This document shows positions 40,746 to 52,730 of a stretch of 64,000 bases of DNA, piece after piece; the stretch's first letter is position 1, and each line of letters opens with the position of its first letter. Source of the DNA: Aphrophora alni. Its lineage: Eukaryota > Arthropoda > Insecta > Hemiptera > Aphrophoridae. The position numbers were made by a program, and so were the translations under genes. The notes beneath the pieces were generated by a model, which saw only the letters and a list, made by a program, of their open reading frames with translations, was not told where the DNA came from and ran no database searches. The stretch covers positions 67,506,231 to 67,570,230 of the forward strand of contig OY740768.1 of NCBI GenBank assembly GCA_963513935.1. The letters are read 5' to 3'.

Positions 40746-42104
40746 AAATTGTATACTCATTGTACATATTCTGTGTGTAGTTTACAGATCCGAGTTAACT
40801 GCAAAAATCTGTGTTTTGTGTTTTTTGCAGTTTTCCATCTAATTTCCACTTTAGTGGTACTGTAGTATATTTGAGCAAACTTGGTATGGCAAATTAATTT
40901 TCCTAATAAATTTTGTCAAGAATATGAACAATACGTCGAATAACTGGAAATATATAATGAGTATTGAGTTTTACAATTCCTTGTTAGCCAAAAATGTCTA
41001 AATATAATTCAGTGGGAGCTCATAACCTTGATTTAGTTGGAGAATGTTTGAAACCATCCAATACATTTTTGGATAGAATGTTAATAAAATTATATATGAA
41101 TATAAAATTTTGAAGTAAATTCCTATGGTTTTTCATTCGTATGGAAATTTAAAAAATTAAAAATTGATTTAATTATTATTTGCATCTATAACCAAAATTG
41201 TATAGTGAATAATTAACTTCTCATTGCAAAGTACTGTACTTATTGATCCCAGTTTAATTTAAACACATATTGTTAAAAAGACACATCTTGGGTCTGTTTT
41301 TCTCAGAGAAAGAAGACAAAATTTACGGTAGATAGAAAATTTAATCATAACTAAATATTTGTATATTTACTTGGATTTTAAAAGTAAATAAACATAGAAA
41401 AAAATGGACAAACCTTCTCACTACCCGTCCTTAAAACCAAATAAGAACGAACCAAAATTATTTGTCACCAAAAATATTTATAGTTTTATGTTCGTAAAAA
41501 AAAAGTTCGGTAGTTTTATTAAAAAACCTCAAAAATTCAAAGTCATAAAAACAGATGACAACATAATGACTATAGTGAAGTTTTAACAAAGTTGTCTAAG
41601 CTGCTAATAATTGTACAACGACAATCAGTAAAATTTTAACAAAATTTATAAATAGTTCTTACTGAACAGAACGGAACAATCTAAAAATTATAGTTTGAAA
41701 TGTTAACCTATTTCAGAGTAAATGACAATATAAATAGTGTTATTGTTATTTTATACGATAATGTAGTCATTCATCTTCAAAGAATTTATTTTGTACATCT
41801 TGTAAACATTGTTTTAAAATTAAACTATTAATAAATAGAGAACTATTTAGAAAATCAGTAATTACATTGAGCTAGACTTTCTATACACATCGCTGTGGTA
41901 ATTATTTAGCTATTACGGTAATAGGCCTACTTATGTACTTTAAGTGGGACTTTTCAGAACTTTTGAAATATAAATACATTTTTTTCCCAACATATGGAAA
42001 TAATCGATGAAAAAACATAACTCTAACTTTCTCACTCACTCATCCCCAAAGCTAAATAAAAACCCATCTATTAATGACTAAAATGTTAAAATGGAGCTTT
42101 AATG
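40746..42104. other. AT-rich non-coding DNA
   Basis: No supported gene. The 60-codon frame at 41404-41586 is Lys-rich because the region is A-rich and has no motif. Confidence 0.4.
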
Positions 42105-42480
42105 ACGGCGATTTTTGGTTCATTTTGGTTTTTTGTCAATTATTTCTGAAACGTAATATTTTTTTTAATTTTCAATTTTGCACACGGGTTTGAATCAGAA
42201 ATCTTCATATTTCACTAAAATTTGAATGAAATCAGTAGAGCGTATTTCGATAAATTACCTCTTTTATAACGGCCATTAGACCGATTTTTTAAAAAACTTT
42301 TTTTGCCGATAACACAAGAACCGGAATTTTTTGAAGCAATATGACCCATACGTTTTGTTTGGATCCTTAGTGTAAAATTTGAATACAATCAGAGCTGATT
42401 TTTAGAGAAAAACATTTTGTGTTTTTTATGCCGAAATTTTTAATGTTCGAAAAAATGGAAATTTCTCTATACAACGTATG
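42105..42480 (+). repeat. Interspersed repeat family B, copy 1
   Basis: It shares ordered blocks with the reverse complement of 51640-52080. These are TTTTTGTCAATTATTTCTGA, CACGGGTTT, TTTCACTAAAATTT...GAAATC, TTTTGTTTGG, and a final AAAACATTTTGTGTTTTTTA-like block. The blocks AAATTTGAA...AATC recur singly near 29355, 36890 and 60540, so this is a widespread old family. No coding frame survives. Confidence 0.6.
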
Positions 42481-45400
42481 TGTGAGAAAGTAAAAAAACA
42501 CTTATACTGCCTCTACAGTGGATAAGATCAACATAATCTCTGATTTGTAGAGAAACAGAGATGAAATTTAAATCACCTCCTTAACTGTCCATAACTTTTT
42601 ATTATTTTGTTGCCTTGCGTTTTAAACCTAACCTAACATTTCCCATTAGAGCTGAACCATAGTCAAATGAACGAGTTAACGTATCGAGAAATATTCAAAT
42701 CACGAACAATTTGAGCATTCTCTGTCATTAAATTCATAACAAGACTAATTTCACAAAAATTCAATAAGTCAACATTTGCAAACAAAAATACACGGGAGAT
42801 GGTAAATAAACAAAAGTCAATTGTAAAGCAGCAAAACAAACAGAGCGTGTAGCGTGGAAGCAAGACTAAAACTGAATGTCATTTCCAGTTGAGGAACTTT
42901 TTAAACAAAAGATCAAAATGAGCATCGTTCGTTAATTGTAATGTGTAACAGTTTCGCTTTGTTTTATGTTTGGCCGGTGACTTATATCTGTGTCGTGCAA
43001 CTATTATTATCTTGAGTTCCAAGCCAGTGGTTCATATGTCGACTTTAACGTGTCTTTGTTTCCACGTGTGTTAATCAACCTTCATCACAAAAACAGTTTT
43101 CAAGTTACACACTTCTTTTTTGCTAAGTAGACATTGTGTTTAATTTTAAAAATGTTCGTAATTTATTTGACTTAACATGAGAATATATATAATTTGATAT
43201 AACAAAACATGACTATATCCCCAAAACCCGTAGGTACGTATTTTATTATTTAAACAATTCTTTATTGCTATTGTTGTTTGAAAATCCCATATTCTCAAAG
43301 CTAGTTTTTTTATTATTATTGTTTTTTTTTATGTACATTTTATTTTCAGGTCTTGGATTCTGTGGAAGGGGGGGGGATTATTATTTTTTAGCCAAAATTA
43401 ATTTCAATACTTTGACATAATATTGAACCATTTTTTCTGTATCTTTGTATATTTTGTGTTGTAATGAATTAAAAAATTTTAGTTTCTGAAAATTAGGGTT
43501 CTTGCGTCAATAAGAAATAGTGACCGTATGAAAAATTTTGGACTGATAAACAACAAATAGGAGAGCCAATAATCTAATATTTAGTGACCCAGGATAGTCG
43601 TGGTGGGAGAAACAAGTCGACAGCGCATGCGCGAGGAGGCAGACACGTTCCTAGTTGTGCTATCTGTACTTGTAGGTTATGTCATTGATTTTAAATATTA
43701 AATAGATTGCCCAACTCTATAGTATATGTTGAAGCTCAGATATTAAAGGCTCTAGTGCTTAATCGAACGCTCCACTTCTGCTAACTTCAAGACAGCGCGT
43801 CTGAAGCCACAGTCTGAACCCACAAAACTGTTCAACCCACATATTGAGCTTCACGTTGTCGTATGTTATAGTGCTTATTCAGTGTCTTGTAAAAAGAAAG
43901 AAAGATTTTCAGTTGCAAAAAGTTAATTATAGTTGTCTATAGAACTATTTTAATTTTGTTCAGTCAATTATCCAATCAATTAATTCACACGTGATAGTTA
44001 AAACAACAAAGACTATTTCTTTATTAAGTTTAGTTTTTATTTTCTAGTATTTTAGTTGTTCGTGTTGTTGTTCTGTTTAGTATTCACTTTGTATTAATAT
44101 AATTATTTTCTTACTTTTAATTGTAAAAATTTACGTTTAAAAATAATCATTATTAACATTTATTTATTTCCAATCATATTTAATGAATAGAAAGACTTAG
44201 ATAATACGCTAAATTTTACCAAAATGTCAACGCCTGCCACAGAGCAGTTATTATTTCAAGTTTTTTTTTTTTTCAAATTAAAAGTAATGGTTAAAAAAAT
44301 TAAAATGGGGGTGTCATTTGTATCATTTGGTGAGGATTTTAAGACTGCACAAATTGGCATATAAGGTTCCAATTTGTTTTTGAGAAACCACAATGTAATT
44401 TTCCAATACATTTTTATGATAAAATAAATAGTTCAAGATTTATAGTCTCGAATATATTATGTGGGAGATTCATAATAGCTGGAATTACTGTAATATGGAT
44501 TCGTTAAAAGGGAAAGGAGAACATGACAATAGCAATATAAAAACTTACGCCATTCATACTTACCTTAATAATGTAAGATGAGACGAAAGTTTTAAATTTT
44601 TAGTTGATACGCAACAATCTTTAACTGACAAACTTAGACAGTGGTTATGTACGTAAATAAACAAAAATGCATTTGATTTCCGCACATGGACCTTACTGTA
44701 AAAGAGTGAAAGATGTATAAATAAATAATTGAACAAGTTTCTGTCATGAGAAAGATCACAATTTTCTAAAAGAAAATGTATCACCACCAAACTATTATAT
44801 GCGAAAATTTAAAAAAAAAATCATTGATTTTTGATAATACACCAATTGATCAACGGCAATATAACTGACGTCACACTTTTTCTAAAGGATACTACTACTG
44901 CTGAGTTGCAAATTTAAGCTATTTATAGAATTATATATTTTACGAGACGTATCATCAGAATGTAACAATGCAACAAAATTATAACTTTTCTTCGGTACCA
45001 TCAAAATAATATTTTCTTTATGTTATGTCAGATTGAAAACAAAGTTTGCTGCAGTGTTAATTATTCTACAATTCCAAATTCAATGCTTCTATGTAATAAT
45101 AAACCACATCTTAATTATAACTGGAAGTAACGAAAGGATAGGATACATGTTTTATTTTATGTAGAACTAGTACAGGCTTTCTCCTTGTACCCACAATAAG
45201 GAAGTTGGATCTCAGTCAGAGAAATGTTGTATCATGTTTCGCACAAGACACTAATGCAAGTGTGACATCTGAGCTGTGGATAAAGCTTTGTTCTCAGCTG
45301 TCATTACTCTACGAGTAAAACATATTTCTCTTTATTTTAAATTGTAATCACGAGAATGAACAAACTTGATATAGTTCTAAAACAATCCTCCTGTTTCGAA

Positions 45401-45707
45401 AATTTGTCTGGAACAATCTAAAGTGGGTTTTAGATGAATTTTTCAGCAAGTAATCGGTTTATGTGAAAACTCTAGCATTCCTAACAATTTTATATGCAAC
45501 ACTCATCAGCTGAAATTTGTTAAATTAGTGAGGACTTTTTCATTTATATTGCTAACACAAAATGTTCTTACACCTATGATATTTAATTTCAAATTAGTCT
45601 GTTTGAAATCTTGATAATAAATTACTCTATTGATGTACGAGTAAAAATACGAATAAAAAAATATATTGTTAAGTAATTACATGATTGTTGTTTGCACTTA
45701 TGGATAG

Positions 45708-45710
<3 letters not shown>
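42481..45710. other. AT-rich DNA with one GC-richer patch
   Basis: No supported gene. The patch at 43590-43870 contains GCGCATGCGC near 43623 and several GC-rich words. It could be a transposon end or a promoter-like patch; no partner end or transcript structure is seen. A run of G residues lies near 43369-43377. Confidence 0.35.

Positions 45711-45769
<59 letters not shown>
45711..45769. repeat. (TA)n microsatellite
   Basis: About 59 bases of perfect TA repeat. Confidence 0.95.
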
Positions 45770-45772
<3 letters not shown>

Positions 45773-46623
45773 ATCTTATTGTTTTTGAATCCGGATATAT
45801 GTTATTTTTAATCCAATTTTATGAAATAATACTATATCATTTATATACCTAATAATGTAAATTATCTTATGGATTTGAAAATATATTAGTTTTAAAATTT
45901 CATATTTTCCCACATGAAGTATAAATTGAAATTGCTAAGAAAGGATCACAATACACAACTAACTTCAAAACCAACTAACGAATATGGTCCTAATACAAAG
46001 AAGTTTATGGAGCCACAGATCATGTAAATACGAGAACAACTAGTAATTTATTATTCACATCTGTTTCTTTGGAAGAATTTGAAAATGTAGTCAAGGATCC
46101 ACTAATTGGAAAACTGAATCCTTTTCATTCAATTTCCAAAGCTATTGAGTATTGTAAATAGTTGATTCAGTGTTACTGATATAAAAGACTGTAAAAAACA
46201 CCCCAACGAATGTTAGTCATGGTATCAAGAAAAGAGCAATTGAAATTATGCTTCTTTTTGTTTTTTATTCAAAAATCAGTTTCTACGTATGCATTTTACA
46301 TAAAAATTGTCAAGATTTAAATAAAAGATAGAAAAAAGAAACTTTAGGATATTTTGTTGTTGTTCAACCATGTAGGATATTCCATCATTCAAATCTGATG
46401 ATAACCTATAAAGTTTCAAAGTTGGTTTACAATGACAACAAAATTAAATTATTAATCTGTCAATAAGCGTAATGTATATTAGTAGAGACAAAACCAAATC
46501 AAAAAGGGATTGTGTTGTTTGTATGAGAGAAAATAACAACATTTTCCAAAATTCTTCTCAAATAATAAATATAATACAGAAAAAACTTATTTACAGAATT
46601 TAATTTTGATAAAGGCTTTTTGT
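45770..46623. other. AT-rich non-coding DNA
   Basis: No supported gene. Confidence 0.4.
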
Positions 46624-46648
46624 AAAAAAAAAAAAAAAAAAAAAAAAA
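46624..46648. repeat. A25 homopolymer
   Basis: An uninterrupted run of about 25 A. It could be the tail of an inserted retroposon, but the sequence to its left shows no recognisable element, so this stays open. Confidence 0.9.
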
Positions 46649-47573
46649 GGTCGTAGGCGGCAAGCTATGCGAATAAGTTTTCCTAAGCAATATTTAAAAG
46701 TACTGTACTCTGCCAACACCCATTAGCTAATACGCTGGGCTTTATTAAAAAGTCTCTTTGTCCTGGATTTTCAGATGCTTTTCCTTTCCGTTTAAGTTGT
46801 CAATTTGACGTGTCTTACGGTACACCTTCAAATCATATCATTAGTGTGATTGTGAAATACATAAAGTATAAGTGGCATGTTTTGGGTTTCACTTAAACCT
46901 TGAAATTTACAAGAATTTGTTTTCAGAATATCTATCTACATACTGATATAAAACAATGTATATAAATAAAAAAAAAATAATAAAATTTAAAAAAAAATAA
47001 TAATAAAAATAAATTAAAAAAACTCTGTGTACTATTTCCATTTGTTTAATGCTCATTGACCATTTCTATGCTAATCAGAGAGTAGATAATAAAAGTAGGG
47101 TAGGCCTAAGTCAGGGATAGATGGACCAGTTATAGTTCGCAAACTAGCCTCTCGAGTGCTGTCGTAGTTGTTGCAGTCGTGTTTTGTATGTGCTTCCTTC
47201 TAAGATAGATTTTGTTTATAGTTTTTGTGTAAAAGCGATTTCCCTGTTTTGGTAAGTAGAAAACCTTTCAAGATCAATTTATATTTCTTGTTAAATTATT
47301 TCGATTGAACAATTTTGTTGTATTATTCATAGAGTGTCTAGTTTAGTCCTAATCTAACATGGTGGGCTGTACGTCGCTCGCTGGTGAGTACAAAGGTGGT
47401 CCATTAATACCGGACAAATGGTATAAATGGACCAGGGGAATTCGGGATTGATGGACCAGGCGTTATACTATTTAAAATATCGCATAAAATAAAATTTGAT
47501 GTTCAAACTTAATAAGCCGCTTACTAGTTTTTTCTCTGAAATCATAAAGTTGGTTATTTTTTGTTACAGAAAA

Positions 47574-49711
47574 TGCCAGCAACGTATGTAAGAACAGGGG
47601 TATCGGGGCGTGGAAAAATGTCCGAGAAAGATTTAAATAAAGCAATTCAAGTAGTTGAACAAAAAATATGGATGTCAATGCAACTGCTAATCCTTTTGGA
47701 ATCCCGAAAACCACTCTAAAAAGGCCCCTTAAGTCAAAACTTATACTAAGTGTTCTATGGGGAAGTGTAAAACTTTGGGCATTATGAATGAAAAGAAATT
47801 GTTTCACACATTAAAAATGTTCAATCACGTGGTTTCGCACCTGACAATGACTCAATAGGTTCCATGTGTTTAGAGCTAGAAGGAACACTAAACTTTTAAT
47901 AAAGAAACCAAGCGAGCTGGCTACGACTGGCTATCATATTTCCTTTCTCGAAACCCGGAACTTTCAATTCGACAGGCGGAAGGCGTTTTTATTTATAGAA
48001 CCAAGAGACAGAATAAAAATATTGTTGGAAGTTATTTTAACTTGTTACGAAGTGTTCTCATGAAACATAAAGTAATAGTCAATCACGAAAATGTGTTTAA
48101 TATGAACAAGACGGGTCTGCAAATTAACAGTAAACCGGAAAACGTTATTGGGATTAAGGGTTCTAGGAATATTATTTGTGCGACTTCGAGAGAGAAAGGT
48201 GAAACAATATCTGTTTAGCTTGTGTAAATGGGGAGACCACTTTCTTGCCGCTTTGTGCCATAATGAAAGGTAAAAACCTAAATCAATAATTTTGTGATGG
48301 AATGCCATCTGGTTCTCAAGTTAAGATGTCGTAAGAGTCAGCTTATGTTAATACTAAAATATTTTTTGATTGATTGAAAACCCATTTCATAGCCAGGAGA
48401 CCTTCTTCTTTTTTTCACACCAGTTTCATTCAAATGCTAGAGTTTGTCGAAGAGAACGACATCATTTTAATGAGTATACCTTCTCATACAAGCCATTGGC
48501 TACAGCCATGGGATCGTTTGTTCTTCCAATTTTTGAATGCACACTTTTACTTAGCCTGTAGTTACTACACGCAAAATCACTCTTCTTTAGTTTGGCAAGT
48601 TTTTACGTTCTGGATGGGGGAAATCAGAAAGTGTATAGATACCGGCGCGGATGCTGGCACTTTAACTTACCCTTGCGCGATGGGCGGGGTGCGGGAGAAG
48701 CGGGGAAGTGGAGAAAAAAATTTCAAACCCGCTATCTAATGTGACTCATTTTTCCAACGAAAAATATCTTGCCCTTTTTTTAAATGTGATCGATTCTAAG
48801 CTTTGTTACCATGTCAAGGTAATCAAAAGACCTCAGATATAAGCTGAAATGCATATAATTGGAATAAGGAACTGATTTATCTACCCGCCGGTAGTACTGA
48901 TGTTTGTAGTCAGGTTAGTAGCGGTTTGTTAGCGATAACCCAAGTACCAGCATTCGCGCCGGGATTTATAAACCAAGGAATCAGCTGTTTAAAAACATGT
49001 GTAAACATTCCGTTCGATCCTAATGCAATTCTTGAATACGCTTTTCTCTCAGAAACAACACAAGCTAACCCTACTACTTAGAAAATAGCATTACCTTTAC
49101 AATTGAAGCCCTAGTAGTTGCAGGTCCTAGTGGACTTACAAAACAAAACAATATCCCTGTAACTCAAGCTAATTCTAACTCATGTTCTGAAAGTAACACT
49201 GCAGATGTTTTACTAGAAGTTGAAGGGTGTAGTGGGGTTACACCTTCAAAACTATTGGATACCGAAAAGGAATCTTTAGTTACCATTCTCCTTTTGAATA
49301 CCATTCGTAAACAAAGTACAGACACTCAAAAGGAGAACGCAAACAGTTTCACCTTTTTGAGCTCGCCAAAAAACATAACTTGTCTAAAAGAAAAAATGGA
49401 GAAATGAAAAAAAAATTAAAGAATAAAAAAAAGAGAAGAAAGGAAGAAGAAAAATTGGAAATAAAGATCAATTTAAAAAAAGTACAGAGCCACCGAAAAC
49501 TAAAAAAAAGTTTGAAAACTTCAGTTACTTCTTTACTCAGACGAAAGTTATGTCTATTCATGAAATTTGTGATGACGGATCTGATAGTTTTAGTGATTAG
49601 AACGAAGACGAATGTATTCGGTGTGGGGAAAAATATAATGACACGAAAAGGACGAAGACTGAGTTAAATGTGTATCTTGTTCAAGATGGTCCCATGAAGG
49701 ATGTTGACTCT
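47574..49711 (+). pseudogene. Pogo-like transposase, multiply broken
   Basis: The protein is spread over several frames. Its start at 47574 (MPATYVRTG) leads into SEKDLNKAIQVVEQK. After a frameshift it reads DVNATANPFGIPKTTLKR, a psq/CENP-B-type helix-turn-helix. The DDE core follows, with SRNPELSIRQAEGVF (from about 47940), FNMNKTGLQ (about 48099-48125), then ACVNGETTFLPLCAIMKGK, and LEFVEENDIILMSIPSHTSH with LQPWDRLFF (48440-48530). The first catalytic Asp of the usual DETG motif is Asn (codon 48105-48107, NKTG). The segment that normally holds the second Asp (LDGHxSH) is shortened to FFHTS. The third Asp in LQPxD remains. Further on are IPFDPNAILEYAFL and a Lys-rich stretch, then CIRCGEKY and VKCVSCSRWSHEGC, a PHD-like Cys/His tail. 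Stops and frameshifts make it inactive. Confidence 0.8.
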
Positions 49712-49722
49712 TCGATATGATA

Positions 49723-49725
<3 letters not shown>

Positions 49726-49759
<34 letters not shown>
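49726..49759. repeat. (TA)n microsatellite inside the pogo-like element
   Basis: About 34 bases of TA repeat directly after the transposase zinc-finger tail; an interrupted ATATAT stretch continues to about 49768. Confidence 0.9.
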
Positions 49760-49766
<7 letters not shown>

Positions 49767-49939
49767 TAAAGATATGTATAATAAATATTATACTCAATTT
49801 ATTATGTGTTATTACTTATTTATTTTTCACAACACTGTAGTCCATCTATCCCGCACATATCCGGTATAGATGGACCAAATAATTTAATAACGTAACTATT
49901 ATATTTCATCAAATCACTATGTAAATGTAAAAATAAATA

Positions 49940-49969
49940 CGTGGGTCATTTTTTAAGTAAGAACCGTTT
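49940..49969. repeat. mariner left terminal inverted repeat
   Basis: It matches the reverse complement of 50617-50646, with a 26-base identical core and a one-base length difference near the tip. TA precedes it. Confidence 0.9.
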
Positions 49970-50038
49970 TTAAGTGGAGTAACAGCAATTTTATTTATGA
50001 ACATAAATTGTATCCAAAACTTAATTGTGAACATATTT

Positions 50039-50477
50039 TTACTTTTCTACATAGTCACCAAGAATATCTAAGCATTTGTTAAGTCGTGGCACTAGCTTTT
50101 GGATCCTCTCATCATAGAACTCTGCCGCCTCACCAGTTAGTAACAGTTTCTTTCAACACGTCATCATTTTCAAATCGCTTTCCACCAAGATATTCTTTGA
50201 GTTTAGGAAACACATGAAAGTCTGATGGTGCCAGGTCAGAGCTGTAGGGGGGATGGTCCAGTAATTCCCATCGAAAGTTGGCCAGTTGCGTCTTGGTCAT
50301 TGCTGCAGCGTGAGGCCGAGCGTTATCGTGAAGAAGCATGACGCCGCTAGACAGAAGTCCCCGCCGGCAGTTTTGGATAGCGCGCCTAAGCTTGGTTAGT
50401 GTTTCGCAATATCTCTCTGCGTGTATAGTAATTCCTCTTGGCAGATAGTCACAATCGGCGGGTTTATTGATATACAT
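50039..50477 (-). pseudogene. mariner transposase, N-terminal stub fused to C-terminal catalytic half
   Basis: The transposase starts at ATG 50475-50477 (minus strand) with MYINKPADC, the usual mariner N-terminus. Near 50450 it jumps straight to YLPRGITIHAERYCETL, so the helix-turn-helix domains and the first catalytic Asp are deleted. The rest keeps LLHDNARPHAA and PPYSSDLAPSDFHVFPKLKE; the Asp of HDNARPH and the Asp of APSD are separated by 34 residues, the mariner D34D signature. After TVTNW a small deletion shifts the frame; the C-terminus continues in the next frame as GEAAEFYDERIQKLVP and ends at a stop at 50039-50041. It cannot make an active enzyme. The open frame extends upstream to 50561 in the 5' untranslated part. 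Confidence 0.9.
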
Positions 50478-50616
50478 GGCGACAAACATAGCAGTATTAC
50501 TATAGAACCAACAGTGGTAAAGACATGAAATCAACTGACTGCATAGTTGGGGACTGGGCAAAAGTGGCTAACCTTGAGCGGGCGTCACCTGACAGCATGC
50601 AAGGTTGCTATGCGCA

Positions 50617-50646
50617 AACGGTTCTTACTTAAAAAATGACCTCTCG
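50617..50646. repeat. mariner right terminal inverted repeat
   Basis: Inverted partner of 49940-49969; TA follows it. Confidence 0.9.
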
Positions 50647-51639
50647 TATATGAATTTTGAGATGGCAAAACTATGAGTTTAAAATTGCTTCTACGATCCA
50701 TCTCGGACTTACCCTATTAAAGGTTAAGTTAAAACATGGTGTTTTTTCCTTTCTTGAAATTCTTACAAAAAAGTTGAAATTAAAAATTAGTTGCTGGAAA
50801 AAAGATATTGTCTTCTTCTTCCTTCTTTTATTTGGTTGCATTAATTTCAAAACTGTAACTTATTTAGTTCACTCAACCTTATGGTTGAAATCATTTGGTT
50901 ATTATTTAATTTTTATATTAATGTTTACTATTGATTATTTTTGGTCAAATAATGAGATTAGATCAGAAACCTGTTTTTCTAAACACAATTTATATTTAAA
51001 TTCTAATTTTTGATTAGTTTTTATCAAAGATAACTAAGTCTTTTTTGTTTCATGAAAATAACGACATAAACTCCTGAATGATGTTCGTGAACACTCTACA
51101 GTAATTTTCAATTACCAACCTAACCTGACTAAATTACGACTTTTTTATTACCTTTCCATTTCATCAAAAGTATTCTTTTATGATGATAATAAATCAAATT
51201 TCTGTTTACATATCAGTTGCCCAGATAAAACAATATAAACTTTGTATTAAACTACTTTTTTATAGCATTGATTCAATTATATAGACCTATAAAATAGTTA
51301 GGGTGATCACGTAATGGCTAAGGTTGGGGATCCTATGGCCGCATAAGGTTATTTTTCTTAAGTTGTTTGTTCAGAAGGTGTGCATGTTGTAAACGGCTTC
51401 TGTTATATGTAGACCTTTCAGTTGATTTAATGTGATCGTTAGAGACGCCTAGAATTTATTAGTTTCTTAGATCGTTATAAAATATGATAATTGAACATTA
51501 ACTATAGTAGGGGTCAACCTTGATGGCCGTAGTTAGCGTTTCTTCAATAGTTTGCCTCCTACTATAGTTGTATAATTTTTTGTTCATTACTTACATAAGT
51601 ACGCCGAATAGGTAATGATATGTTATAAGTCAAAAAATC
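50647..51639. other. AT-rich non-coding DNA
   Basis: No supported gene. The frame at 50657-51013 is hydrophobic and Phe/Leu-rich with no motif. Confidence 0.4.
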
Positions 51640-52080
51640 GATGTCGAGTTTCGTTGCGGAAATCTTGATTTTGAGGTCCTTTGAGTTGAAAAAATGTGTT
51701 TTTTATATAGAGGTCAGCCTGTCTTATCACAAAATTACCGTTTTATCAAAAAATACTTTAACGATTTTGAACAAACGTTTCTCAAGTATAAGCCTCTAAA
51801 CGACCCAAACAAAATGTATTGATCACCAATCTCTCGAAAAAACCAGTTTTGAAGTTAAAAAACCACTAATCGGGCTTAATACTGTTATAAAATACCTAAA
51901 AAAATACGCTATAACTTACTCAAAATCGGCTGTATAGATTTCGTTAAAATTTTAGTGAAATGATAAGATTGATGACGTAAACCCGTGTAAAATTACAAGT
52001 AAGAACATTTTTACTGTTCAGGAATAATTGACAAAAACTAAATGAACTTTGACTGCCACAATTAAAACCTAAATTATAAA
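51640..52080 (-). repeat. Interspersed repeat family B, copy 2 (inverted)
   Basis: Reverse-complement relative of 42105-42480, with the same order of blocks (TTTTTGTCAATTATTCCTGA, ACACGGGTTT, TTTCACTAAAATTT, CATTTTGTTTGGGTC). It is diverged and non-coding. Confidence 0.6.
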
Positions 52081-52404
52081 TCGAATACGATTTAGACTGA
52101 GGTCGTATTTATTTCACTATCAAAGAAGGTTAGTTCAAAACACAACAAAAATTGCAGACGATAATGACTGCAAAGGTTTTTAGCTTTAAAAACAAACAAA
52201 CATGCAGAACCCTGTTAAGCATTTTCAGGCAAACGTTCTTCGGCCACTAGAACTTGTCTACCGGTTATTGTCACGTCTCTCTATATAGAGGAAAAATATT
52301 TTAATAAGAAAAAATATATCTTGGAAATTTCAGGACTTTTAATATACTTTAATAGAACACTTGACACGTGTGTATTATTTTTATTTTATTATTTTTTTTA
52401 TTGT

Positions 52405-52730
52405 TCTTTAAAGGCGAAATCTCTCTCGATCGTTTTGTAAAAAAACGCCCAGTTTTCAAATAGCGTCAGCTCAGAAAAGAACAAGAGTTGATCAAGACCT
52501 GATACGAAAAATGAAAGAGAGGGATCTAACAAAAAAAAACGTAGATCCAGATAGTTTCCCTTGGGATTGCCAAGCTCACTATAAGTGAGCCGGTTAAAGT
52601 TGATCAAAAGATAGCAATCTAACAGAACACTACAATGGAAAAGATGGATAAATACCAGAGGGTCCTTCAGGATTGCTACCTAAAGTGAGTCCCTGACGAC
52701 GTATTAGTTTTTATAAACCAATGATGGGTA
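52405..52730 (+). repeat. Interspersed repeat family A, copy 3, with internal repeat
   Basis: It has the family order: AAAGGCGAAA, then AAAAGAACAAGAGTTGATCA, then GAGAGGGATCTAAC. One frame reads KRTRVDQDLIRKMKERDLT then VDPDSFPWDCQAHYK before a stop. A perfect small hairpin, GCTCACTATAAGTGAGC, lies near 52571-52587. The following segment (about 52605-52700) echoes the previous one (GCAATCTAAC, then GGATTGCTACC, then AAGTGAG), so the copy seems partly duplicated internally. This is the longest surviving copy. Confidence 0.65.

Larger units (their letters stand above)
47112..49877 (+). mobile_element. Pogo-like DNA transposon, decayed, with repeated subterminal motif
   Basis: A decayed pogo/Tigger-type element of about 2.77 kb. 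The outer limits are set by a motif close to GGGATAGATGGACCAG. It occurs at 47114-47129, as variants at about 47420-47435 and 47444-47459, inverted at 49839-49852 (GTAGTCCATCTATCCC), and direct again at 49863-49877. These are probably transposase-binding ends; the outermost left and the inverted right copies act like terminal inverted repeats, and the exact ends and TA duplication are uncertain. Between them lie a broken transposase with an N-terminal DNA-binding segment, a DDE-type core and a C-terminal zinc-finger-like tail, plus a (TA)n tract. The mariner at 49940 begins only about 60 bases beyond the right end. Confidence 0.75.
49940..50646 (-). mobile_element. mariner element, internally deleted (707 bp)
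   Basis: A mariner-family (Tc1/mariner, D34D) transposon remnant. The left end at 49940 and right end at 50646 form inverted repeats of about 28-30 bp, with a perfect core that includes GGTCATTTTTTAAGTAAGAA. Both ends abut TA (49938-49939 and 50647-50648), the usual mariner target duplication. Full-length mariners are about 1.3 kb; this one is 707 bp because the middle of the transposase is deleted. The preserved ends mean it could in principle have been mobilised in trans. It lies about 60 bases from the end of the pogo-like element. Confidence 0.92.

Noticed and set aside
49380..49667. Lys-rich 95-codon frame as a stand-alone basic protein
   Set aside because: It is one frame of the broken pogo-like transposase linker and tail, and A-rich sequence explains the lysines.
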